Source of the DNA: Pseudanabaena sp. Salubria-1
GTDB taxonomy: Bacteria > Cyanobacteriota > Cyanobacteriia > Pseudanabaenales > Pseudanabaenaceae
Length of the DNA: 64,000 bases
Direction of reading: 5' to 3'
Assembly: GCA_023336205.1 (NCBI GenBank)
Contig: JALQCR010000004.1
Span: forward strand, 62,001-126,000
Shown here: positions 50,363 through 59,532 of the stretch, in pieces
Layout of the letters: each line of letters starts with the position of its first letter
Position numbering within the stretch: the first letter of the stretch is position 1
Made by a program: the position numbers and the translations under genes
Notes under the pieces: generated by a model
What the model saw: the letters and a program-made list of their open reading frames with translations, nothing else
Database searches by the model: none
What the model was told of the DNA's origin: nothing

Positions 50363-52042
50363 ATGTCGATAACTAATAAAATTAACTTTGATAACTTGCG
50401 CGGCGATATGTTTGGCGGTTTAACTGCCGCGATCGTCTCGTTACCCCTAGCGCTTGCCTTCGGTGTTGCCTCTGGTGCAGGACCGATCGCAGGGTTGTAT
50501 GGTGCAGTTTGTGTCGGCTTCTTTGCAGCTTTGTTTGGTGGAACGCCCACTTTGATTTCTGAGCCAACTGGTCCAATGACCGTGGTCATGACCACTATTG
50601 TGGCTAGCTTAGTTGCCAAAAATCCTGAAAATGGTTTGGCGATGGCTTTTACCGTGGTGATGATCGCGGGACTATGCCAAATTGTGTTTGGCTATTTTAA
50701 ACTCGGTAAATATATCACCCTGATGCCATACAGCGTTATTTCTGGCTTTATGTCAGGAATTGGCGTGATTTTGGTGATTTTACAAATTGCCCCATTTTTA
50801 GGTCAGGCTCCACCTAAAGGAGGCGTTTTAGGGACTTTCTTATCTATTCCTGATTTAATTTCTAAAGCAGCCTCTCCCGATAATCTACCTGAAGTAATTC
50901 TGAGTGTAGTCACCCTCGCAATTATTTTCTTAACTCCTAAAAAAATCAAGAAAGTAGTCCCACCACAATTAATTGCTTTAATTATTGGTACGGTCATCTC
51001 AGTAACTGTATTTAATGGTGTCGAAGGTATTCGCAGAATTAGCGACGTTGGACCAATTCCTGTTGGATTGCCTCAGTTCCGTTTACCAGTATTTGGTGCG
51101 AACGAAGTCACTATCATGCTAGTTGATGGCTTCATGCTAGGGATTCTCGGATGTATTGATACTTTGTTGACCGCCGTAGTTGCTGATAGCATCACTCGTA
51201 CTGAACATAAATCTGATAAGGAATTAATTGGTCAAGGTATCGCTAATATCGTTTCAGGTATTTGCGGTGGGCTTCCAGGTGCTGGTGCAACCATGGGAAC
51301 AGTGGTCAATATTCAAACGGGAGCCACTTCGGCGCTGTCTGGTTTGACCCGTGCGTTGGTTTTGCTAGTCGTCGTCTTGGGCGCAGCAAAATATACCGAG
51401 CCAATTCCTATGGCGGTTCTCGCAGGTATTGCGCTGAAAGTTGGTCTGGATATTCTTGATTGGAGCTTCTTAAAGCGATCGCACAAAATTTCGGTCAAAG
51501 GCTCTTTGATCATGTATGGCGTGTTGTTGCTGACTGTATTTGTGGATTTGATTGTCGCCGTTGGTATTGGAGTATTCATCGCGAATATCCTCACGATTGA
51601 ACGCTTGAGCGAATTGCAATCTAAGGAAGTGAAGCTGATTTCCGATACCGATGATGATGCAAGATTGACCAGAGAACAAAAGGATCTCCTAGACAAAGCA
51701 GGTGGTCGCGTATTGCTGTTTTATCTCAGTGGTTCGATGATTTTTGGACTATCGAAGGCGATTGCTCGTGAGCATAACGCCATGCGAGAAGCTGATGTCT
51801 TAGTAATGGATCTTACCGATGTTCCTTCAATGGGTGTGACAGCTTCCCTAGCGATCGAGAATGCAATTCGTGATGCCCACGACAAAGGCTTGGAGGTCTA
51901 TGTAGTTGGTGCAAGTACTAAGATCTCGAAGCGTTTAGAAAAGCTTGGCATTTTTGAGCTAATTTCGGTTGAGCATGTAAAGAGCGATCGCACAGAAGCT
52001 CTTCGCAATGCCGTTGATTTAGTTTCCAGCAAGTCGGTCTAA
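50363..52042 (+). CDS. bicA: SulP-family bicarbonate transporter BicA
   Basis: 559 residues. SITNKINFDNLRGDMFGGLTA, then FGVASGAGPIAGLYGA and FGGTPTLISEPTGPM are characteristic of BicA. About 10-14 membrane spans, then a cytoplasmic STAS domain (GGRVLLFYLSGSMIFGLSKA, then LVMDLTDVPSMGVTAS). Na+-dependent HCO3- uptake at the plasma membrane for the carbon-concentrating mechanism. The antiporter downstream can recycle Na+. Confidence 0.93.
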   Translation: MSITNKINFDNLRGDMFGGLTAAIVSLPLALAFGVASGAGPIAGLYGAVCVGFFAALFGGTPTLISEPTGPMTVVMTTIVASLVAKNPENGLAMAFTVVMIAGLCQIVFGYFKLGKYITLMPYSVISGFMSGIGVILVILQIAPFLGQAPPKGGVLGTFLSIPDLISKAASPDNLPEVILSVVTLAIIFLTPKKIKKVVPPQLIALIIGTVISVTVFNGVEGIRRISDVGPIPVGLPQFRLPVFGANEVTIMLVDGFMLGILGCIDTLLTAVVADSITRTEHKSDKELIGQGIANIVSGICGGLPGAGATMGTVVNIQTGATSALSGLTRALVLLVVVLGAAKYTEPIPMAVLAGIALKVGLDILDWSFLKRSHKISVKGSLIMYGVLLLTVFVDLIVAVGIGVFIANILTIERLSELQSKEVKLISDTDDDARLTREQKDLLDKAGGRVLLFYLSGSMIFGLSKAIAREHNAMREADVLVMDLTDVPSMGVTASLAIENAIRDAHDKGLEVYVVGASTKISKRLEKLGIFELISVEHVKSDRTEALRNAVDLVSSKSV

Positions 52043-52044
52043 TC

Positions 52045-52136
52045 AAAATTAACCGCAAGAAATTTTTGAAACCGTTGCCTCGCAACAGTTTCAAAAATTT
52101 CTTGGCTTTGGTTTGAGAGACAAACTCTGTAGCATC
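52045..52136. repeat. palindrome family A copy
   Basis: Stem CAAGAAATTTTTGAAACCGT / complement with a CTC-like loop, then CTTTGGTTTGAGAGACAAACTCTGTAGC. Lies between bicA and nhaS3-like genes. Confidence 0.85.
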
Positions 52137-52239
52137 CTACAAAAACTGTAGCTGATAGCACTAGAGCTAGATAACCGAAGCCGTAATAATGTGAAATCTC
52201 TGTTTCTTGGATCACCCCTAATATAAAGGAAAATAGCCT

Positions 52240-53625
52240 ATGTTCTCGATCGCAGCGATCGCCAATCATTTATCTGGATTGCACATACCGCAGCCTCTAC
52301 TTGCCACCGCCGAGTCAGAAAATGCTCCAGTTATTTTGTCAGGTGTATTACTCACCCTCATTTTCATTTACATCGCCAGTAAAGTTGGTAGTGAAATTGC
52401 TAAGCGGTTAGATTTACCTCCTGTTTTGGGAGAATTAGTCGCTGGTGTAATTATTGGTGTATCTGCATTGCGCTTAGTCATCTTTCCTGAAGGGGGTTTT
52501 GTTGCTTCGGACTCTTTGATCATGTCGGGCTTGCAGTTGCTCAACAACCTATCACCTGAAGCCGTTAACAGCATCTTTGCCGAACAAAGCGAAGTAATTT
52601 CGGTAATAGCTGAATTGGGCGTAATTGTCCTTCTATTTGAGATTGGTTTAGAGTCAGATTTGCGTCAACTTAAGGAAGTTGGTATCCAAGCCTTTGTAGT
52701 AGCTTTTATCGGTGTAACCGCTCCCTTTGCAGCAGGGACATTGGGACTAATGTACTTCTTCCATGTGGCGGCGATTCCCGCCATTTTTGCAGGAGCTGCT
52801 CTCACAGCAACCAGTATCGGCATTACTTCTAAGGTTTTGGCTGAAATCGGACAGCTAAAATCCAAGGAAGGGCAAATCATCGTTGGCGCAGCCGTCATTG
52901 ATGACGTATTGGGAATCATTGTTTTAGCGGTGGTAGCGAGTTTGGCGAAAACAGGTGAGGTTGATATTACCAACGTCGCTATTCTGTTAGTCAGCGCGAT
53001 CGCCTTCTTGTTCGGCGCAATCTTGTTAGGTGGTTTCTTTAACAAAAGTTTTGTTGCATTAGTTGATAAGCTCCAAACTCGCGGCAATATCGTCATTCCA
53101 GCTTTTATCTTTGCCTATGTGATGGCTTTTATCGGTAATGCAATCCATTTAGAAGCAATTTTAGGAGCCTTCGCCGCAGGATTGGTACTTGATGAAACCG
53201 ATGCTCGCAAAGAGTTAGATGAACTGGTTAAACCCATTGCAGATTTACTCGTACCCGTTTTCTTTGTGACTGTAGGGGCGAGAGCCGATCTCAGTGTTCT
53301 CAATCCGATGATCCCTGAAAACCGCAGTGGCTTATTAATCGCGGTATTTATGCTCGCAGTTGCGATCGTGGGTAAAGTCATCACAGGTTGGGTGGTTTTC
53401 GGAATACCCGATATCAATCGCCTAGCGATCGGTGTGGGCATGGTTCCCCGTGGCGAAGTTGGTCTTGTATTTGCAGGTATTGGTACGGCTAGCGGTGCGA
53501 TCGACAAGCCTCTAGAAGTAGCGATTATCATCATGGTGATCATGACCACATTCCTTGCACCTCCATTTCTACGCATAGCCTTTGGGAAACCCAAGGAACC
53601 GACAGCAAGTGGAGAATTAGCATAA
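52240..53625 (+). CDS. CPA2 Na+/H+ antiporter (NhaS3-like)
   Basis: 461 residues, about 12 spans. LDLPPVLGELVAGVIIG, LLFEIGLESDLRQL, GAALTATSIGITSKVLAEIG, AAVIDDVLGIIVLAV (acidic transport pair), GMVPRGEVGLVFAGIG near the end: a CPA2 exchanger close to NhaS3. Export of Na+ would sustain BicA; bicA-nhaS3 neighbours are known from other cyanobacteria. Confidence 0.9.
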   Translation: MFSIAAIANHLSGLHIPQPLLATAESENAPVILSGVLLTLIFIYIASKVGSEIAKRLDLPPVLGELVAGVIIGVSALRLVIFPEGGFVASDSLIMSGLQLLNNLSPEAVNSIFAEQSEVISVIAELGVIVLLFEIGLESDLRQLKEVGIQAFVVAFIGVTAPFAAGTLGLMYFFHVAAIPAIFAGAALTATSIGITSKVLAEIGQLKSKEGQIIVGAAVIDDVLGIIVLAVVASLAKTGEVDITNVAILLVSAIAFLFGAILLGGFFNKSFVALVDKLQTRGNIVIPAFIFAYVMAFIGNAIHLEAILGAFAAGLVLDETDARKELDELVKPIADLLVPVFFVTVGARADLSVLNPMIPENRSGLLIAVFMLAVAIVGKVITGWVVFGIPDINRLAIGVGMVPRGEVGLVFAGIGTASGAIDKPLEVAIIIMVIMTTFLAPPFLRIAFGKPKEPTASGELA

Positions 53626-53660
53626 AAAGAAAGGCGGCTCGTTGAGCCGCCTTTCTTTTT
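53624..53660. terminator. terminator of nhaS3-like gene
   Basis: 17-bp arms AAAAAGAAAGGCGGCTC, GTT loop, T run. Overlaps the stop codon. Confidence 0.92.
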
Positions 53661-53701
53661 AAAATCTAAAAAACCATTTAAGAATTACTTTCTACGGTTA
53701 G

Positions 53702-53883
53702 AGACTCTAAGAGATCCCCCTCAATCCCCCTTAAAAAGGGGGACGAAGATAATTTAATTGATTCTCCCCCCTTTCGTATATACACAAGTCGGACTTACCC
53801 CCTTTAATTCCCCCTTGCAAAGGGGGAAGACTAGAAATCTTGTTCCCTCCCCTTTGCAAGGGGAGGGTTAGGGTGGGGTAATT
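53702..53883. repeat. C-rich/G-rich intergenic repeat G, copy 1
   Basis: Contains CCCCCTTAAAAAGGGGG and CCCTTTGCAAGGGG-type short palindromes and a 53-base block (from ACTAGAAATCTTGTTCC) that is identical at 59389-59441. Next, 53964-54008 is a perfect 21-bp-arm hairpin covering the GST stop. Confidence 0.8.
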
Positions 53884-54237
53884 TCCTTGATTTCACACAC
53901 AAACTGAGATGTGTTTACACCGTAGCTTTAGTAAGGGAGGCTGGGGGGATCTAGGCAATTCTCAAAACCTAAGAAGAGAATAGCGGCGCTATTCTCTTCT
54001 TAGGTTTTAAGAGCAATAAAATTAGCTGGATCTTGATCGCGGCGATTTCTGACAGGAATGGGTGGACTTTGGCGATCGCCTACTAAAGCAGCAGTTTTCT
54101 CTAGAGCCTCTCTCAGACGCTTAGCAGCATAGATAGACATGTCGCGAGGCACACTAATGCGATCGCGCAGATATCGCAAAGCAATATCCGAATCAGATGG
54201 AGGAATACATTCCTCATCAGTCATCATATTCGTTAAC

Positions 54238-55493
54238 TGAGATCTTGCACCATTCAAGAAAAGGGGTTGCAGAAAGAGCAGAAATGTGAAAAAAAGGGCG
54301 TAGTAGTAAATTAAATAACGAGCATGGAAAGCATCGTTAAGCACGCCCAAGGGCTAGTGTATAGTCTTCTGTGTTTGATGCCAAGTGTGTATCAAACAGC
54401 AAGTCTCAATGCAATACTAGGACTATTTCTCGAAGCACAAAGGCATCCTTATCCAGAACATACACAGATAAAATCAGCGAGTGCACTCAGCCGATTTCTC
54501 AATCACTATAACTGGTCAACGAGAGCAGTAATTCGGTCAACACGGCAGGCTATTTTGGGACAAATCGCCAAGCATCGCCCATCGAAACAAGTGCCATTAA
54601 AGATACTGATAGACTTGACTACCCTAGAAAAAAGCGGCAAGTTTTTACATTTGAGCAATCCCACCCAAAACGAACCAGACCCATGGGTGAGAATACTAAA
54701 CGGAAAGCGAGGACTACATCTGGTTGTACTGTATCTGGTCTATGGAGAGTGGCGCGTACCATGGAGTTTTAGAGTATGGCGCGGCAAAGGATACCCCAGT
54801 CCCTCTGACTTAGCTTGTAAGTTATTGGGGACAGTACCCAAGCAACTAACCCAAGGCAAGACTGTGATTGTCCTTGCTGATACTGAGTTTAGTACGGTGA
54901 AGTTTTTCAATACTGTCCGCGCCAAGACTTGGCGCATCGTTGTCGGTGTACGCAACAATCGTAAACTTCAAGATGGCCGTACAGTCAAACAACTTTATCG
55001 TCATGGCAAACGTGGACAACAAATTTTGCTAGAAGGGCTAACTCAGCCTTTGACGATCTCTTGGTTTTGGCTCAAAAGAGCTGATAGTAAACGGGAGTTA
55101 CGCTTTGTTGTCTCTTCTCATCCTTATTCTGGTGCTTATCTGGTGATGTTAGGTCGTAAGCGTTGGGCGATTGAGGGATTCTTCAAAACCATCAAACATC
55201 GCTTTGGTTTGCATTGTTTTGGGCAATCTACAAAACTTGGTGTTTATCGTTGGCTTATCCTCTCTCTGCTTGCTTATCTTTTGGCCCATTGGATTGATCA
55301 ATGGTCGAGTCCTCCTGTCTTGGACTGGAAAGCTACCTGTGATTTGACACTTTCCGTTTTATTTCCTTCTGTCCTTTGGTTGAAACTTCTTAGGTATCTC
55401 CAAATTAGTGCCGATATTGCTGCTCGTCATGGGTTTGAAATTATTCTCAAACCCATTCCTACTTAACTCTTTCAGGAATGGTGCAAGATCTCA
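54238..55493. mobile_element. IS4-superfamily insertion, TSD GTTAAC
   Basis: 1256 bp with 18-bp perfect inverted ends TGAGATCTTGCACCATTC and 6-bp target duplications GTTAAC at 54232-54237 and 55494-55499. Confidence 0.93.
54324..55466 (+). CDS. DDE transposase of the 54238 element
   Basis: 380 residues. [15 protein letters not shown] (Asp), [15 protein letters not shown] (Asp) and [17 protein letters not shown] (Glu) are the DDE triad of IS4-superfamily enzymes; a closer family name is not certain. Appears intact. Confidence 0.88.
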   Translation: MESIVKHAQGLVYSLLCLMPSVYQTASLNAILGLFLEAQRHPYPEHTQIKSASALSRFLNHYNWSTRAVIRSTRQAILGQIAKHRPSKQVPLKILIDLTTLEKSGKFLHLSNPTQNEPDPWVRILNGKRGLHLVVLYLVYGEWRVPWSFRVWRGKGYPSPSDLACKLLGTVPKQLTQGKTVIVLADTEFSTVKFFNTVRAKTWRIVVGVRNNRKLQDGRTVKQLYRHGKRGQQILLEGLTQPLTISWFWLKRADSKRELRFVVSSHPYSGAYLVMLGRKRWAIEGFFKTIKHRFGLHCFGQSTKLGVYRWLILSLLAYLLAHWIDQWSSPPVLDWKATCDLTLSVLFPSVLWLKLLRYLQISADIAARHGFEIILKPIPT

Positions 55494-55586
55494 GTTAACG
55501 CACAACGTAACGCAAGATCAAACAATTGATCATCCGCAGGATTGACTTTAATAATATTATTGCGATGCTTGATTACTCTTTGCAGT

Positions 55587-57060
55587 GGGTGTAATTAAAA
55601 GTGAAATGGGAGAAATAAAGTAGGTTAGAAAGTATGATGGATAACAGTTCTAATCCAAAGAAGTCATAAAATTGAGCCGTGAATATAAAAACAAAAACAG
55701 CATCGTCCAGTAAAAGCATAGAAGAAAGACTAAACGATTATCCTGAATTGAAAGCGAAAATCGAAGGATTATTATCCGTTGTAGAAAATGCAGAAGGTGA
55801 TCTAATCAAAGCCGACGCAGCCGAGGAACGAGTGATAGAAGAAATCCGTCAGTTAGGACAAACAGCACTACAAACATGGGCAACGCGGCAAGAAATCAAG
55901 CAAAGCGAAGCATATATCGCCGCGAATCCATCTTCACACCGAGGTGGTAAAAAAAACTCTATTGGTACAGCCGATATGGACGCATCGAAGTACTAGAGCA
56001 AAGGTACATCGAATTTGGAAGAGAGTCCAAACAGGTAGTGAGACCATTTCAAAAAGCCGCCGAAGTACATTGCCGAGGATATTCACGCCCATTGCAGAGA
56101 GTGATTACCGACTTTGGGTCAGATGTAGCGTTTGGGAAAATCCCAAAAAAAATGATGGAACATCATGGAATAAGCATCCCAATTAGTGCAGGACAGGAGA
56201 TCACAGAAAGTCATGCCCAGCGTATATTAGAAACGCAGAGTTGGGAAACAGGATTCCCAGCAATCGAGGGTGTGGAGTTTTTAATAGCGGAGATGGATGG
56301 GACAATGATTCCGATTGTGGAAACAACGGCAAGCGAAACTGATGGCGAAGAAGTTGACCGTCGTAAGACGCGTAAAATTAGCTGGAAAGAAGCGCGTCTA
56401 ACCTCGGCGCGTACCCCTGAGCAAGAGCAGCCTATTTTCGGAGCAACGATAGGCTCGACTGATGATGCAGGAGCAGCATTACTTGATTGTGCTATCCGTG
56501 CTGGATTGGGAGAAGAAACCTTTGTGCATGGGGTTGGCGACGGTGCGCCTTGGATTGCTAGCCAAATCGAGCAGCGTTTTGGTGTACTTAGTCGCTACTT
56601 ACTAGATTTCTATCATGTATGTGAATATCTAGCCGATGCAAGTCGCGTTTGTTCCCCAGATGCTCCGAAAGCATGGATGGATGTGCAGAAGCAACAACTC
56701 AAATCCAATCATGCTTCGGCTGTCCTTGAAGCTCTTAAGCCGTTTCAAGAACCTGAATCTGTTCCTGACAATCTGGCTGTGGTTAGATCCGCTTATCGCT
56801 ATCTTTTCAATCGTCCTAATCGTCTAGACTATCAGGGCACGATTGACTCCAATTTACCCATTGGCTCTGGTGAAATTGAGAGTGGTCACCGCTATGTTAT
56901 TCAAAATCGTTTAAAGCTTGCTGGCTCTTGGTGGACGATTGAAAATGCTAAGGCTATGCTTGCTCTTAGGATCTGCCGTACTAATCAAGATTGGGATGCT
57001 TATTGGCTTAATCTTTCTTCCATTTCTTATTGAGCTGAACTTTCACTTTTAATTGCACCC
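55587..57060. mobile_element. ISKra4-like insertion, 9-bp TSD
   Basis: 1474 bp with 20-bp ends GGGTGTAATTAAAAGTGAAA (one mismatch on the right) and duplicated CTTTGCAGT at 55578-55586 and 57061-57069. Confidence 0.95.
55679..57033 (+). CDS. ISKra4-type transposase made by -1 frameshift
   Basis: Two frames: 55679-55996 (GTG start, helical N-terminus) and the frame ending at 57033. They join at A8 (55949-55956): after GGT, a -1 slip gives [17 protein letters not shown] and continues [11 protein letters not shown]. Fused length about 451. DDE residues in [23 protein letters not shown] and [19 protein letters not shown] match the ISKra4 group. Programmed shifting is inferred from the slippery run; a disabling mutation is the alternative. 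Confidence 0.8.
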
Positions 57061-57369
57061 CTTTGCAGTGCTTCCTGCCGAGAGTTAGCTGGCTCAGGAT
57101 AAGTCACATCTGGAAGTCCAAACCAAGAACCATAATCCACTCGCTCTTTATTAATGAGCATCTGCGGTTCTCCATTCTCATAACAACCTCCCATCTGTGG
57201 CGGCAAGTCATGAGCATGGGTATGGAAGTCACTCTGAGTGCCACGATAGGTTAGACGACTTTCCATGGCATCAAACCAAGCGGACATACGCGGATTGACT
57301 TCTCGCATGGAGTAGCCTTTGTAATAGTAGAGACTAGCATTCATCCGCTCTACATAGGGCGTAAAAATT

Positions 57370-58456
57370 CGCCAATTCAAGGATGAAATGCAACACCTAG
57401 AGATCTTTGCGTAAAGGGACTCATAAGGATATTCTGATATTAATCACAATAATTAGGATACCCTCATGAGCTTTGTCCATCTTACCACCACAGAAAGAAG
57501 TGAACTGTATAAACTAAGAGTAATTGAGCAATTATCTGTATCAGAGATAGGTCGTCGCTTGAAGCGAAACAAAAGTACGATTTCAAGAGAGTTATCGCGC
57601 AATACAGACGAGCGACAGATTGGCTATTTGCCAGATACTGCGGTTGCCCTGATGAAAGCAAGACGGAAACAAGCAAAGGTAAGATTTCAGAGCATCAGTG
57701 CTGAGACGATCGCCGAAGTCAAACAACGGTTAGAGCAACACCACAGCCCAGAGCAACTAGCAGGGAGAATGGAAAGGGAGGGGCTAGGTAAAATCAGCTA
57801 TGAGACGATTTATCTGATGATCTATGCAAACCATCAAGAGATGGGAATATATCAACAATATCTGAGGCAGAAGCAAAAGCAACGAAGGCGCAAAGGTCGC
57901 CATCAGAAGCGAGGTGGCATTCCCAATAGGGTAGGGATAGAGAATCGACCGAAGATTGCAGATTTAAAAACAGAGATTGGACATTGGGAAAGTGATACGG
58001 TAATCGGGTGCAACCACACAGGTATCGTAGTTACGCATGTTGATAAAGCATCGAAGTATTTACTTGCTGGACTAGCTAAGAACAAGACGATGGATGAGAT
58101 AAACAGAGTGACATTCAATCTATTTGAGCCTATAGAATCAACATCTCGAAAGACAATGACCTTTGATAATGGAAGAGAATTCTGTGGGCATGAGAAGCTA
58201 TCTGAAAGATTGAAACTAGAGACCTTCTTTGCGAATCCATATCATTCATGGGAACGTGGATTGAATGAACACACCAATGGATTAATTAGAGAGTTCTATC
58301 CCAAAAGTACAAACTTTAAAATCGTGAAAGAAGAGGACTTTCAGAAGGCAGTGAATTTGATCAATCACAGACCCAGAAAATCACTTGACTATCGTACTCC
58401 TTACGAAGTATTCTTTGCTTCATCAGAACCCGTTGCATTTCATCCTTGAATTGGCG
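57370..58456. mobile_element. IS30 family insertion, TSD ATT
   Basis: 1087 bp. Perfect inverted ends starting CGCCAATTCAAGGATGAAAT. 3-bp duplication ATT (57367-57369 and 58457-58459) restores the GST codons GTA-ATT-TTT-ACG. Confidence 0.94.
57466..58449 (+). CDS. IS30 family transposase
   Basis: 327 residues. HTH ([21 protein letters not shown]), then DDE catalytic core: [37 protein letters not shown]. Intact and probably active. Confidence 0.97.
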   Translation: MSFVHLTTTERSELYKLRVIEQLSVSEIGRRLKRNKSTISRELSRNTDERQIGYLPDTAVALMKARRKQAKVRFQSISAETIAEVKQRLEQHHSPEQLAGRMEREGLGKISYETIYLMIYANHQEMGIYQQYLRQKQKQRRRKGRHQKRGGIPNRVGIENRPKIADLKTEIGHWESDTVIGCNHTGIVVTHVDKASKYLLAGLAKNKTMDEINRVTFNLFEPIESTSRKTMTFDNGREFCGHEKLSERLKLETFFANPYHSWERGLNEHTNGLIREFYPKSTNFKIVKEEDFQKAVNLINHRPRKSLDYRTPYEVFFASSEPVAFHP

Positions 58457-59173
58457 ATTACATCCGCAGTACCAAAATCTTCAAGAAAATAAGGGCTAGG
58501 CGAATTGCCCAACAACTCTTCTACTTTTTGCATGACTTCAATAAATTGCTGGCGATGGCGTTGCTCTTGTGCTGCTGAACTGACAGGACGACAGAGCCAT
58601 TCACACCAAGCTCTAAACAAGGTTCTTTCTAATCTTCTAATCGGAATTACTTGAGAGTCATTCATGCCATGTCTAAGCGAACCAAAGACTTTTTCTAGGG
58701 CTATTAAAATGTCATCGCTTTCAGTAATAATCTTTCCGTCTAATGCGATCGCAGGCAACATTCCCGAAGGAACAATCCGTTTGTACCAACTTTCTTTTTC
58801 GCCATAACAAAACATGGTTACTTTTTCAATGCGATAGGGAATCTGTTTTTCCTCTAGCCAGAGCCAAATTTTTTGGCAGTAGGGACACCATGCATGATGG
58901 TCGCGATACAATGTCACGCGCACATCAGCTTCGGTATGTCCAAATAGCCGTAAATTGGCTTGTGCATTAGTGGAACCATTGACAGTATCTATTTGGAAGT
59001 CTGTAAGGGATTCTAGCTCTTTCCAGCTTAGAGGGGCAATAGTCATAGAAGCATCTGTAATGAAGGTAAGTTGTTTGAGATTTAGCTTGGTATTCTCTGA
59101 AAATCAGAACACTATCTTAACGAAGTCTCGCGTTTTATAGCGTCTTGTATGTAATTGTGCACTATGAAATTAC

Positions 59174-59222
59174 CACAACCCGTAAAGTTGTGCCCCAAAG
59201 GGGCACAACTTTACGGGTTGTG
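59174..59222. repeat. palindrome with GTAAAGTTGTGC core
   Basis: 23-bp perfect arms with an AAA loop, related to 23909-23953 in the core and in the right flank (AATTAATTATG, ATACTTAT). Confidence 0.9.
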
Positions 59223-59282
59223 CTTTGAAATTAATTATGCCTAAATACTTATCATGAATTCTCATTAGAGAGTGTTTGAGAA

Positions 59283-59441
59283 GTTTTTTACCCCCTCTAA
59301 CTCTCCGTTTGCAAGGGGGAGAATTTAAGTCCCCTGCTAGACTACCTTGTACACATAAGTTTTAATTCCCCCTTTGCAATGAGGAAAACTAGAAATCTTG
59401 TTCCCTCCCCTTTGCAAGGGGAGGGTTAGGGTGGGGTAATC
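59283..59441. repeat. C-rich/G-rich intergenic repeat G, copy 2
   Basis: Second copy of the repeat at 53702; the final 53 bases are identical. No gene in 59047-59532. Confidence 0.8.
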
Positions 59442-59532
59442 AAATACTCAGCTTCAATATTACAATCACTGACTTTATGACGAAAAAAATAAGATTTATG
59501 CACAATCTGCTATAGTTAAGAAACTAGAGTAT

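Larger units (their letters stand above)
54000..59046 (-). pseudogene. glutathione S-transferase gene split by three ISs
   Basis: Four host segments: 58460-59046 (GST N-domain: [20 protein letters not shown], then [22 protein letters not shown]), 57070-57366 ([35 protein letters not shown]), 55500-55577 (VIKHRNNIIKVNPADDQLFD), and 54000-54231 ([20 protein letters not shown]). Removing each IS with one target copy gives exactly 1212 bases, 404 codons, in frame. Intact it would be a 403-residue cytosolic GST. Interrupted products cannot work as the full enzyme. Confidence 0.93.

Noticed and set aside
53115..53594. 159-codon - strand frame within the antiporter
   Set aside because: Shadow of the antiporter gene.
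55944..56186. 80-codon frame as a separate gene
   Set aside because: Lies across the frameshift zone of the ISKra4 transposase in the third frame; no likeness to anything.
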